From: Synergistales bacterium
Lineage (GTDB): Bacteria > Synergistota > Synergistia > Synergistales > Aminobacteriaceae
Length of the DNA stretch: 64,000 bases
Assembly (NCBI GenBank): GCA_025997955.1
Contig: BNVH01000004.1
Coordinates: 15,289-79,288 of the forward strand
Direction: 5' to 3'
Every line of letters starts with the position of its first letter. Positions within the stretch are counted from its first letter, which is position 1. Of the stretch, positions 18,226-26,377 are shown piece by piece. Under the pieces are notes generated by a model. The model saw only the letters and a program-made list of their open reading frames with translations. It searched no databases and was not told where the DNA came from. The translations under genes were made by a program, and so were the position numbers.

Positions 18226-19785
18226 ATGGGAAATAAACCAATCATCACGGCAGCGGAGGCCGCTTCGTGGGTCAAGGACAACGATACCATCACCAGCAGT
18301 GGGTTTGTGGCCAGTTGTATGCCCGAGGCGCTGACTAGCGCGCTGGAGAAGCGCTTCTTGGACACGGGCTCGCCCAAAAATCTGACGTTCTTCTACGCTG
18401 CGGCTCAAGGCAACAGGGATGGCAGCGGCGCGGAGCACTTTGCCCATGAGGGCATGACTAAGCGGGTAATCGGCGGTCATTGGAATATGGCGCCCAATCT
18501 GGGAAAAATGGCCATTGAGAATAAGATTGAGGCCTATAACCTGCCCCAAGGCACTTTGTCCCAGCTTTATCGGGATATTGCGGGACACAAAGTGGGCACT
18601 ATCACGCACGTGGGCCTTAATACATTTGCCGATCCCCGCATTGAGGGCGGCAAGTTGAACAGCGTAACGAAAGAAGACATCGTGGAGGTCGTCAACATCG
18701 GCGGCCAGGAAAGACTGCTCTACAAGCCTCTTTCTTTCAATGTGGGCTTTATCCGCGGCACCTACGCGGACGAGAACGGTAACGTTACCTTAGAGCGTGA
18801 GGTGTGCCCCTTAGAGGCGACCTCCATCGCTCAGGCCGTCAGGAACAGCGGCGGTAAAGTTATCGTGCAGGTGGAAAAAGTGGTGACGAACGGCTCTCTT
18901 GATCCCAAGCTCGTTAAGATACCGGGCATTTATGTGGACGCTATTGTCGTCGTTGAGAACAAGGCCGATCATGCGCAATGCGTAGGCTGCGAGTATGACG
19001 GCGCCATGAGCGGCGACTTCCGGATACCCCTGAGTAGCATGTCCTTCCCTCCGTTAGATGCCAAAAAGATCATTGGCCGCAGGGCCGCGATGGAGCTCAC
19101 CTCCAATACGGTGGTCAATCTGGGAATCGGTATCCCCGAATACATTTCCATGGTGGCCAACGAGGAAGGCGTAGGCGACTACATGACGTTGACCGTAGAA
19201 GCGGGTCCCGTCGGCGGCGTTCCTCAGGGCGGCCCTAGGTTCGGCGGTTCCGTGAATGCCGAGGCGCTTCTCGACCAACCCTATCAGTTCGACTTCTATG
19301 ACGGCGGCGGAGTGGATTTGGCTTTTCTGGGGTTGGCGCAGGCCGACAAGAACGGCAACATCAATGTCAGCAAGTTCGGCCCAAGGATTGCCGGCTGCGG
19401 CGGTTTCGTCAACATCACGCAGAACGCCAAGCGGGTGTTCTTCTGCGGTACTTTTACGGCAGACGGCCTCAAGACCAAGGTGGCCGACGGGAAACTTGTC
19501 GTAACGCAGGAGGGTAAAGAGCGCAAGTTTATTGAGCAGGTGGAGCAGATTACCTTCAGCGGAGCCTATGCCATCAAGACAAAGCAGCCTGTTTTGTATA
19601 TTACCGAGCGAGCGGTTTTTGAGTTGCGAGCCGACGGAGTTTACCTCATTGAGGTTGCGCCTGGCATCGACATGAAAACCCAGGTGACCGACCTGATGGG
19701 TTTCGTGCCGAAGGTGGATGGAACTCCTAAATTGATGGACTCCCGCATTTTTTCTGACGCTTTGATGGGTCTTAAAAAAGACTAA
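18226..19785 (+). CDS. Acetate/propionate CoA-transferase family protein 1 (Pct/YdiF-like)
   Basis: 519 aa single-chain family I CoA-transferase with fused alpha and beta halves. The start is ATG 18226 with GGAAGG 8 nt upstream; a longer frame overlaps the hydratase gene. The catalytic glutamate is Glu325 in LTVEAGPVGGVPQGG, the site that forms the glutamyl-CoA thioester in this family. It swaps CoA between acetyl- or propionyl-CoA and a short carboxylate. It is the last gene of module 1 and is followed directly by a strong terminator. The final codons KKD-stop are part of a 61-bp block repeated after the second CoA-transferase. Confidence 0.93.
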   Translation: MGNKPIITAAEAASWVKDNDTITSSGFVASCMPEALTSALEKRFLDTGSPKNLTFFYAAAQGNRDGSGAEHFAHEGMTKRVIGGHWNMAPNLGKMAIENKIEAYNLPQGTLSQLYRDIAGHKVGTITHVGLNTFADPRIEGGKLNSVTKEDIVEVVNIGGQERLLYKPLSFNVGFIRGTYADENGNVTLEREVCPLEATSIAQAVRNSGGKVIVQVEKVVTNGSLDPKLVKIPGIYVDAIVVVENKADHAQCVGCEYDGAMSGDFRIPLSSMSFPPLDAKKIIGRRAAMELTSNTVVNLGIGIPEYISMVANEEGVGDYMTLTVEAGPVGGVPQGGPRFGGSVNAEALLDQPYQFDFYDGGGVDLAFLGLAQADKNGNINVSKFGPRIAGCGGFVNITQNAKRVFFCGTFTADGLKTKVADGKLVVTQEGKERKFIEQVEQITFSGAYAIKTKQPVLYITERAVFELRADGVYLIEVAPGIDMKTQVTDLMGFVPKVDGTPKLMDSRIFSDALMGLKKD

Positions 19786-19835
19786 ACAAGTGGGACGGAA
19801 TCGACGCGGTTGCGCGGCGTCTTTTCCGTCCCACT
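19775..19835 (+). terminator. Terminator in 61-bp repeated block, copy 1
   Basis: A 12-bp perfect stem (AGTGGGACGGAA / TTCCGTCCCACT, 19789-19800 with 19824-19835) encloses a smaller GACGC/GCGTC stem. The block, including the last codons of the upstream gene, recurs at 25558-25618 with 2 mismatches. It very probably ends transcription of module 1, although no long T-run follows. Confidence 0.75.
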
Positions 19836-19886
19836 ATCATCTCATGCTTGCGTATCGCGTTGGTTAAGTGTAGAGGAGGTGTATTT

Positions 19887-21431
19887 GTGCGCGATAAAAT
19901 AGAACGACTTTCGACGCTTAAGGCTGGAATAGTCGCCGGCGGCGGGGAGCGAAAGGTCGAAAAGCAGCATTCCTTAGGTAAAATGACGGCTCGCGAACGT
20001 ATCGCGGCTTTGCTTGACGCGTCGAGCTTCGTCGAGATAGACGCCTTCGTTGAGCACCGGTGTACTTACTTCGGCATGGAAAAAGTGGAAATTCCCGGCG
20101 AGGGAGTCGTCACCGGCTACGGGAATATCGACGGCCGATTAGTATACGTCTTCGCTCAGGATTTCACGGCCCTAGGGGGCACATTGGGAGAAATGCACGC
20201 CAGCAAGATCTGCAAGATCTTAGAGTTGGCGCTCAAGGTCGGCGCTCCCGTTATCGGTATCAACGACTCGGGAGGCGCCCGCATTCAGGAGGCCGTCGAC
20301 GCTATGCGCGGGTACGGAGATATATTTTACCGTAATACAATCGCATCGGGCGTTGTGCCGCAAATTTCGATAATCATGGGGCCTTGCGCGGGCGGGGCGA
20401 CATACTCGCCGGCCCTGACCGACTTTATTTTCATGGTGGACAAGACCTCAAACATGTTTATCACGGGGCCTCAGGTTATTAAGGCAGTGACCGGCGAGGA
20501 CGTTACGGTCGACGCGCTGGGCGGTCCCATGACTCACAACAGAATATCGGGCGTGGCGCACTTCCTCTCTTCCGACGAATTGACCTGTCTGGCCAGCGTG
20601 CGCAAGCTAATAGGCTTTCTTCCGCTGAGCAACAGGGAATTGCCCCCTATTTCTTCGAGTTTGGACAGCGGCGACCGGCTTTGCCCCGAACTCAGCGATA
20701 TTCTTCCAGATTCGTCCAATCGGACATACGATATGAAAAAAATCATAGCGTCGGTGGTTGACCACCACGATTTCTTCGAGGTTCAGCCCTACTACGCGCA
20801 GAACGTCATCACCGGTTTCGCCCGTTTCGGCGGTCGTCCCGCGGGTATAATCGCCAACCAGCCGCAGATTATGGCGGGCTGCCTTGACATCAACGCCTCC
20901 GACAAGGCCAGCCGCTTCATTTCCATATGCGACAGCTTCAACGTGCCTTTGGTGAGCTTCGTGGATGTGCCGGGCTTCATGCCAGGCAGCAATCAGGAGT
21001 ACGGGGGCATCATCCGCCACGGGGCAAAACTGCTTTACGCTTACTCCGACGCGACAGTGCCTAAGGTGACCGTCATAGTGCGCAAGGCGTACGGCGGCGC
21101 GTACATCGCGATGTGTTCGAGGCACCTGGGGGCCGACATGGTGCTGGCGTGGCCAAGCGCTGAGATTGCGGTCATGGGGTCCGAAGGGGCGGCTAATATT
21201 ATCTTCAAAAAGGAAATAGACGCGTCCGCCAATCCCAATGAGACGAGAGGGGCAAAAATCGCGGAGTACACGAAGGAATTTTCCAACCCTTACCAGGCCG
21301 CCAAGCGCGGCTACGTCGACGACGTGATTGAGCCGTCCGAAACTCGAAAACATATAGCGTCTGCGCTGGTTATGCTGGCGCCTAAGTGCGAAAGCCGGCC
21401 TGCCAGAAAACATGGCAACTTCCCTGTATGA
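19887..21431 (+). CDS. Acyl-CoA carboxyltransferase, MmdA/PccB family
   Basis: 514 aa from GTG 19887, preceded by GAGGAGGTG; an in-frame TTG at 19848 is less likely. It has a crotonase-like double domain with the family segments KMTARERIAALLD, INDSGGARIQEAVDAM, GPCAGGATYSPAL, FVDVPGFMPGSNQEYGGIIRHGAKLL and KAYGGAYIAM. This matches the alpha (carboxyltransferase) subunit of sodium-pumping methylmalonyl-CoA/glutaconyl-CoA decarboxylases and the beta subunit of propionyl-CoA carboxylase. No biotin carrier, biotin carboxylase or membrane beta subunit is in the window, so those would be supplied from elsewhere. It opens module 2. Confidence 0.92.
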   Translation: MRDKIERLSTLKAGIVAGGGERKVEKQHSLGKMTARERIAALLDASSFVEIDAFVEHRCTYFGMEKVEIPGEGVVTGYGNIDGRLVYVFAQDFTALGGTLGEMHASKICKILELALKVGAPVIGINDSGGARIQEAVDAMRGYGDIFYRNTIASGVVPQISIIMGPCAGGATYSPALTDFIFMVDKTSNMFITGPQVIKAVTGEDVTVDALGGPMTHNRISGVAHFLSSDELTCLASVRKLIGFLPLSNRELPPISSSLDSGDRLCPELSDILPDSSNRTYDMKKIIASVVDHHDFFEVQPYYAQNVITGFARFGGRPAGIIANQPQIMAGCLDINASDKASRFISICDSFNVPLVSFVDVPGFMPGSNQEYGGIIRHGAKLLYAYSDATVPKVTVIVRKAYGGAYIAMCSRHLGADMVLAWPSAEIAVMGSEGAANIIFKKEIDASANPNETRGAKIAEYTKEFSNPYQAAKRGYVDDVIEPSETRKHIASALVMLAPKCESRPARKHGNFPV

Positions 21432-21461
21432 GGAAAAAGACTGAAAGGAGAGGAAAGAATT

Positions 21462-22619
21462 TTGCAATTTTTTGAGTTTACCGAGGAACAGAAGATGTTG
21501 CGCAAAGCGGTCAGGGACTTCGTCGAGGCGGAGGTCGCGCCCAAGGCCGCTGAGTGGGATGAGCAAGACGTCTGTCCCATCGACGTTTTTAAGAAGCTCG
21601 GGGAAATGGGAGTCAACGGAATTTGCATCCCGGAGGCGTACGGCGGAGCGGGACAGGGGTTTGTGGAACGCACTATATGTATAGAGGAACTAGCGCGGCA
21701 CTCCGGAGGACTCGCCATGACCATGATGACGCATCATTTGGGAGCGGCGCTGATTTCCCAATACGGCACGGAAGAGCAGAAAAAAAAGTACCTGCCGGAC
21801 CTCTGCTCGGGGGCTAATATCGGCGGCCTCGCCGTGACCGAACCTGGCGGAGGGTCGGACTTCATAGGGCAAAAAACGCTGGCCGAGAAAAAGGACGGCG
21901 GCTGGGTTATCAACGGGAGGAAGTGCTTCATCACCAATTCGCATAACGCCGACGTCACGGTCGTGACCGCCAAAACAGGAGAGGACGAGAAGGGACGCAA
22001 CAAATTGAGCGCCTTCCTCGTCGAAAAGGGCGCGGAGGGCTTTACCCCAGGGCGCAAGGAGCATAAGCTGGGGCTCCGCGCGTCGGTTACCGGAGATGTA
22101 GCGCTCACAAATGTCAAGGCGCCGGAAAGCGCGCTGCTGGGTAAGGAGGGAGGCGGGTCCAAAATCGGGCTGGAGGGAATCAGCGAGATAGGCCGCGCCG
22201 GAATGAGCGCCATATGCGTAGGCCTTCTGAGGGCATGCGTCGAGGAAGCGGTAAAGTTCGCCAACGAGCGTATAGTCTATGGAAAGCCGATAGCCAAGCT
22301 GCAAGCCGTCCAATTCGAGGTCGCGCAGGTGCGCATGGCGTACGAGGCCGCCCGCTTGCTGACGTACTACGCGGCGGGCCTGAAGGACAACGGCATACCG
22401 TGCGCCAACGAGGTCGCCACGGCGAAACTGTTCTCCACGGAGGCCGCCGTGCAGGCGTCCAAGAGAACGATGGACCTGATGGGCGGATACGGCGTCATCA
22501 ACGAGTACCCCGTGGGACGTTTCCTTCGCGACGCTTTGACGTCCCTATCCTCCGGCGGCACGTCCCACATCATGCAGATAATCATCGCGGGCAATACATT
22601 GACGAATTTCCAGCCGTAA
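21462..22619 (+). CDS. Acyl-CoA dehydrogenase family flavoprotein 2 (catalytic-Glu variant)
   Basis: 385 aa, clearly a close paralogue of the protein at 12877-14034: long stretches such as FTEEQKMLRKAVRDFVEAE, AVTEPGGGSDF and the C-terminal MDLMGGYGVINEYPVGRFLRDA are the same or nearly so. It too has S-G-G-T (Gly365) where YEGT would supply the catalytic base. It starts at TTG 21462 after GGAGAGGA. There is no ETF pair in module 2, so it probably shares the etfBA of module 1. Confidence 0.92.
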   Translation: MQFFEFTEEQKMLRKAVRDFVEAEVAPKAAEWDEQDVCPIDVFKKLGEMGVNGICIPEAYGGAGQGFVERTICIEELARHSGGLAMTMMTHHLGAALISQYGTEEQKKKYLPDLCSGANIGGLAVTEPGGGSDFIGQKTLAEKKDGGWVINGRKCFITNSHNADVTVVTAKTGEDEKGRNKLSAFLVEKGAEGFTPGRKEHKLGLRASVTGDVALTNVKAPESALLGKEGGGSKIGLEGISEIGRAGMSAICVGLLRACVEEAVKFANERIVYGKPIAKLQAVQFEVAQVRMAYEAARLLTYYAAGLKDNGIPCANEVATAKLFSTEAAVQASKRTMDLMGGYGVINEYPVGRFLRDALTSLSSGGTSHIMQIIIAGNTLTNFQP

Positions 22620-22645
22620 CGTAAAACTTGAAATGAGGGAATAAA

Positions 22646-23959
22646 ATGGATGAAGTGACACTCAGTGTAGTAGGTATTATTGTCGCCTTGGGACTCGTGC
22701 TCTATTTGATAATGAAGGGCGTCAATATTTTCGTAGTCGCGTTTTTGTGCGCGACAATCGTGGCGCTTACGGGGGAAATCAACCTCTACGACGCGCTGAA
22801 GACGCATTATATGAAGGGTTTCGTAGGGTTTATGCAGGCCAACTACCTGATATTCCTGACGGGTACCCTACTAGGCAAAATGATGGAGGTCACCAACGGG
22901 GCAAAGGCCATAGCACAGCTTTTGGTAAGACTGTTCGGCAAGGACAAGGCAATAATATCCGTCCCGCTTGCCTGCGGCATCCTGGGCTACGGCGGGGTGA
23001 GCGCCTTCGTCATCAGCTTCTGCGTGTTCCCCATAGCGCTTCAGATATTTAGAGAAGCGGACCTTCCAAGACGTTTCATACCGGCGGCCCTCACCTTCGG
23101 CTGTTCGACGTTCGCCATGGTCGCGCCTGGCGCGCCTCAGATTCATAACGCCATTCCAGCCAACATTCTGGGTACGGACCTGATGGCTGGGGCGGTAGTC
23201 GGCTTCATTTCCTGCGCCGCCGTGCTCGTCATCGGCTGCCTGTGGTTGTTCCAGATAGTGAACAGCGCCAAGAAAAAGGGAGAGCATTTCGTAGCGAAGT
23301 CAATGGACGTGTTCTCCACCGAAAAGGAAAACCTGCCCAACGGCTTTGTCGCCCTTATACCGCTGCTCGTGACCATCCTTATTATCAACGTCAAAATCAA
23401 TGGTCAGTCTATAGTCCATTTGGAGTCCGGCCTTCTTCTGGGCTCGATACTCGCCTTCGTGCTGATGAACAAATATCAGGACAATAGCAAGCTGCTGACC
23501 AACTTAGCGGACAGTTGCAAAAACTCTATGGGAGCGATAGCCAACACCTGCGCGGTTGTGGGCTTCGGCACGGTGGTTCAGGCCGCCAAAGCGTTTCCCG
23601 TAATCGTCAACGCCGTGCTCGACATACCCGGTCCTCCCCTCGTCGGAGTGGCTGTGGCGATGAACGTCATAGCCGGTATCTGCGGTTCCGCGTCGGGCGG
23701 CTTGGGTATAGCGACTCCTCTGATAGCCCCTGTCTACTTAGCGAAGGGAATTTCCGCCGCGGTGTTGCACCGTACACTGACTATCGCGTCGTCGGCCTTG
23801 GATTCGTTGCCGCATAACGGCTACATCGTCACCGTCACGAACGGCATCTGCAACGAAACGCACAAGGACGCCTACAGCGCGATTTTCAAGCTGACAGTGG
23901 TTACGCCCGCTATCGGAACCGTCATCGCCGTAATATTGTTCACCATGTTCCCAGTGTAA
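22646..23959 (+). CDS. GntP-like carboxylate permease 2
   Basis: 437 aa, about 12 TM segments. It shares its pattern with the permease at 15935-17320: GILGYGGVSAFVISFCVFPIAL, FAMVAPGAPQIHNAIPANILGT, ICGSASGGLGIATPL and SSALDSLPHNGYIVTV. The SLPHNG loop is characteristic of GntP-type permeases. It probably imports the carboxylate used in module 2. GAGGGAA precedes the ATG. Confidence 0.86.
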   Translation: MDEVTLSVVGIIVALGLVLYLIMKGVNIFVVAFLCATIVALTGEINLYDALKTHYMKGFVGFMQANYLIFLTGTLLGKMMEVTNGAKAIAQLLVRLFGKDKAIISVPLACGILGYGGVSAFVISFCVFPIALQIFREADLPRRFIPAALTFGCSTFAMVAPGAPQIHNAIPANILGTDLMAGAVVGFISCAAVLVIGCLWLFQIVNSAKKKGEHFVAKSMDVFSTEKENLPNGFVALIPLLVTILIINVKINGQSIVHLESGLLLGSILAFVLMNKYQDNSKLLTNLADSCKNSMGAIANTCAVVGFGTVVQAAKAFPVIVNAVLDIPGPPLVGVAVAMNVIAGICGSASGGLGIATPLIAPVYLAKGISAAVLHRTLTIASSALDSLPHNGYIVTVTNGICNETHKDAYSAIFKLTVVTPAIGTVIAVILFTMFPV

Positions 23960-23996
23960 ATAGCGCGTAACGCATTCAACAATGGAGGTGGCATGT

Positions 23997-25559
23997 ATGA
24001 GTAAAGTAGTGTCTCCCGAACACGCTGTATCCCTGATCAAAGACAATATGACGCTTGGAGTGGGAGGGTTCGTCGGTTCCGGAATCCCGGAAGAACTCCT
24101 GTCCGCGCTTCAAAAAAGGTATGAGGATTCTCGCAGCCCCAAGGATTTGACGCTGTTTCACTGCGCCGCCGTCGGAGACGGAAAGGATAAGGGATCGAAC
24201 CACTTAGGAGCCGAGGGGCTGCTCAAAAAATTGGTCTGCGCCCACATCGGCTTGGAGCCGGAAATAAACAAGTTAGTCGTCGCCAATAAAATTTCCGCGT
24301 ACATGATTCCGCAGGGCGTCACGAGTCACTTGCTTCGCGCCATAGGCGGCAAAAAACCCGGCGTGCTGACCCACGTGGGGCTGAAGACCTTCGCCGACCC
24401 CCGTTTGGAGGGCTGCAAGGCTAACAAGGCGGCAATCGATTCCGGCGAGGAAATCGTCTCTCTAATTCAGGTCGAGGGGAAGGATTATCTGCTTTACAAG
24501 CCGTTCGTCATCGACATTTGTTTCATTAAAGGCACCTTCGGCGACGTAAACGGCAATATTTCCCTTGAAAGGGAATCAGCGCGCTCGGATCAGTTGGAGA
24601 TGTCCTTAGCGGTACATAACAACGGCGGCATCGTCATAGCCGAGGTCGAAAAGGTCGTGGCCGCGGGCAGCTTAGACCCCAGAAACGTGGCCGTCCACGG
24701 CGTTATGGTGGACTACGTCGTTGAGGCGACCGTCGAGAAAAACTGGCACACATGGACATCTCAGGCGTATCGTCCGGAACTCTCCGGCGAAATAGCGATT
24801 CCGCTTGAGGCAATTCCCCCCATGAAGCTCGACCACCGAAAGGTCTGCGGTCGTCGCGGCGCGTTTGAACTCAAGAAGGGAAAGCTGGTGAACCTCGGAA
24901 TAGGCATTCCGGACGCCGTAGCGGCGGTGGCGAACGAAGAGGGTTTTGCCAACGAAATCACCCTTTCGATAGAGTCGGGCGTTTTGGGAGGCGTCCCGCA
25001 GGGCGGACTGGGAATAGGAACCACGATAGGCCCGGAGTCCATTTACAAACAGCCCGACATCTTCGACCTGTACGACGGCGGCGGGCTCGACATGACTTTC
25101 TTGGGCGCCGCCGAAATCGACCCAAAGGGCAACGTCAACGTGTCAAAGTTCGGAGGAAGGGTGGTCGGTCCCGGCGGCTTCGTCAATATTTCGCAAAACG
25201 CCAAAAAAGTGTGTTTCACCGGCACTTTCACGGCGGGGAAGCTCGAGACGAAAGTAGCGGACGGCAAGCTTTCGATTGTCAAGGAGGGAACCGGCGTCAA
25301 GTTCATCAACAAAGTCGAGCAGGTGACGTTTTCCGCCGAGTACGCCGCCGAGATTGGGCAGGAAGTGTTGTACATAACCGAAAGAGCGGTCTTCCATCTC
25401 ACTAAAGACGGCATCATGCTCACCGAAATAGCCCCCGGAGTCGACCTGGAAAAAGATATTTTGGCCCATATGGAGTTCAAGCCCATCATTGCTGAAAACT
25501 TGAAGCTGATGGACGAGAGGATCTTCAAAGACGGAAAAATGGGCCTATCGCTCGAATAA
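23997..25559 (+). CDS. Acetate/propionate CoA-transferase family protein 2 (Pct/YdiF-like)
   Basis: 520 aa from ATG 23997 (GGAGG 8 nt upstream); ATG 23982 is in frame but lies before the ribosome site. The catalytic glutamate is Glu326 in LSIESGVLGGVPQGG. It resembles the module 1 enzyme throughout but is clearly diverged, so the two probably act on different acids. The gene ends with GAA TAA, and the next in-frame codons are AAA GAC TAA, the tail of the other transferase. This is an apparent scar of duplication or gene conversion. Confidence 0.93.
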   Translation: MSKVVSPEHAVSLIKDNMTLGVGGFVGSGIPEELLSALQKRYEDSRSPKDLTLFHCAAVGDGKDKGSNHLGAEGLLKKLVCAHIGLEPEINKLVVANKISAYMIPQGVTSHLLRAIGGKKPGVLTHVGLKTFADPRLEGCKANKAAIDSGEEIVSLIQVEGKDYLLYKPFVIDICFIKGTFGDVNGNISLERESARSDQLEMSLAVHNNGGIVIAEVEKVVAAGSLDPRNVAVHGVMVDYVVEATVEKNWHTWTSQAYRPELSGEIAIPLEAIPPMKLDHRKVCGRRGAFELKKGKLVNLGIGIPDAVAAVANEEGFANEITLSIESGVLGGVPQGGLGIGTTIGPESIYKQPDIFDLYDGGGLDMTFLGAAEIDPKGNVNVSKFGGRVVGPGGFVNISQNAKKVCFTGTFTAGKLETKVADGKLSIVKEGTGVKFINKVEQVTFSAEYAAEIGQEVLYITERAVFHLTKDGIMLTEIAPGVDLEKDILAHMEFKPIIAENLKLMDERIFKDGKMGLSLE

Positions 25560-25618
25560 AAAGACTAAACAAGTGGGACGAAATCGACGCGGTTACGCGG
25601 CGTCTTTTCCGTCCCACT
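25558..25618 (+). terminator. Terminator in 61-bp repeated block, copy 2
   Basis: Nearly identical to 19775-19835 (two A/G differences). The stem is AGTGGGACG.AA / TT.CGTCCCACT with an inner GACGC/GCGTC helix. It follows the second CoA-transferase gene and closes module 2. Confidence 0.75.
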
Positions 25619-25678
25619 TGCAGCTCATGGCCTGAGCCCGCACTCGTTTTGCATAACGACTGAATAGTTACGAATAAA

Positions 25679-26377
25679 TTATATATGTAACTCTTCTAGT
25701 GTTTTCAACCATTGATCAAAATGACAGCACTCTTGTCTAAGTTTATCCAAGCCTATCTTTTTGACTACATTTACTCCTCTATCTATCTTACTGTATTCCG
25801 GTATTTGCTTTAGGATGCGTTTTGATGGCGATGTTTCCGGCCCGTCATTAATCATCTCTGGATTTTCCTCTTTCTCGCGAATAGTCATTAGTTCTGAGAT
25901 GGCTTTATCGTGTTCAAGATACTCCCAATCTAATGCTTGTGGGTCGGCGAATATAAATGTCTCGAATTCATGAAGTTGAATATACGGTATAAAGCGTTCC
26001 GGCCTATGGAACGAGGAATCAATATTTTTCTTAAACGCCGCTTCCAAAGCCGCTACCCTTAAATATGGATCGGATGAGCTGATTTCCGGTTCAGGGAAAG
26101 ACTTAGGCAAAGCGTATAGATCAAACATGGTCGAAAAACGACATTCCGGGTTATTGTCTTCCTTCATCCAATTCAAAATATCCTGCCTTACTATACAATA
26201 TGCTTTCTCAGTCTGTCTGAAACCACCGCGATATTCGGTCGAATTTTTTTTATCTTCGCTCGTCAATACACACCTTACTGAAGTAAATATACCCATTGCC
26301 CCTAAATGAGGGCAAAGAAGCTGTTTAACAAATTCTTCTTCTGTTTGCCCTTCAACAGTAATATTTAACCTTATCAT
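25679..26377 (-). CDS. DUF4276 family protein (TOPRIM-like nuclease candidate)
   Basis: 232 aa from ATG 26377, whose ATGA overlaps the stop of the upstream ATPase gene. It begins with a TVEGQTEEEFVKQLL motif and has a central LHEFETFIFADP. In DUF4276 (PF14103) these positions resemble the Glu and Asp motifs of TOPRIM folds seen in OLD-family nucleases (established family resemblance, not proven for this protein). The base composition is visibly A+T-rich compared with the housekeeping genes. With the ATPase it forms a two-gene unit of the kind found in phage-defence loci. Confidence 0.82.
   Translation of the reverse strand: MIRLNITVEGQTEEEFVKQLLCPHLGAMGIFTSVRCVLTSEDKKNSTEYRGGFRQTEKAYCIVRQDILNWMKEDNNPECRFSTMFDLYALPKSFPEPEISSSDPYLRVAALEAAFKKNIDSSFHRPERFIPYIQLHEFETFIFADPQALDWEYLEHDKAISELMTIREKEENPEMINDGPETSPSKRILKQIPEYSKIDRGVNVVKKIGLDKLRQECCHFDQWLKTLEELHI

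Noticed and set aside
25560..25678. Possible small gene between module 2 and the DUF4276 gene
   Set aside because: Only the repeated terminator block and non-coding sequence are visible.
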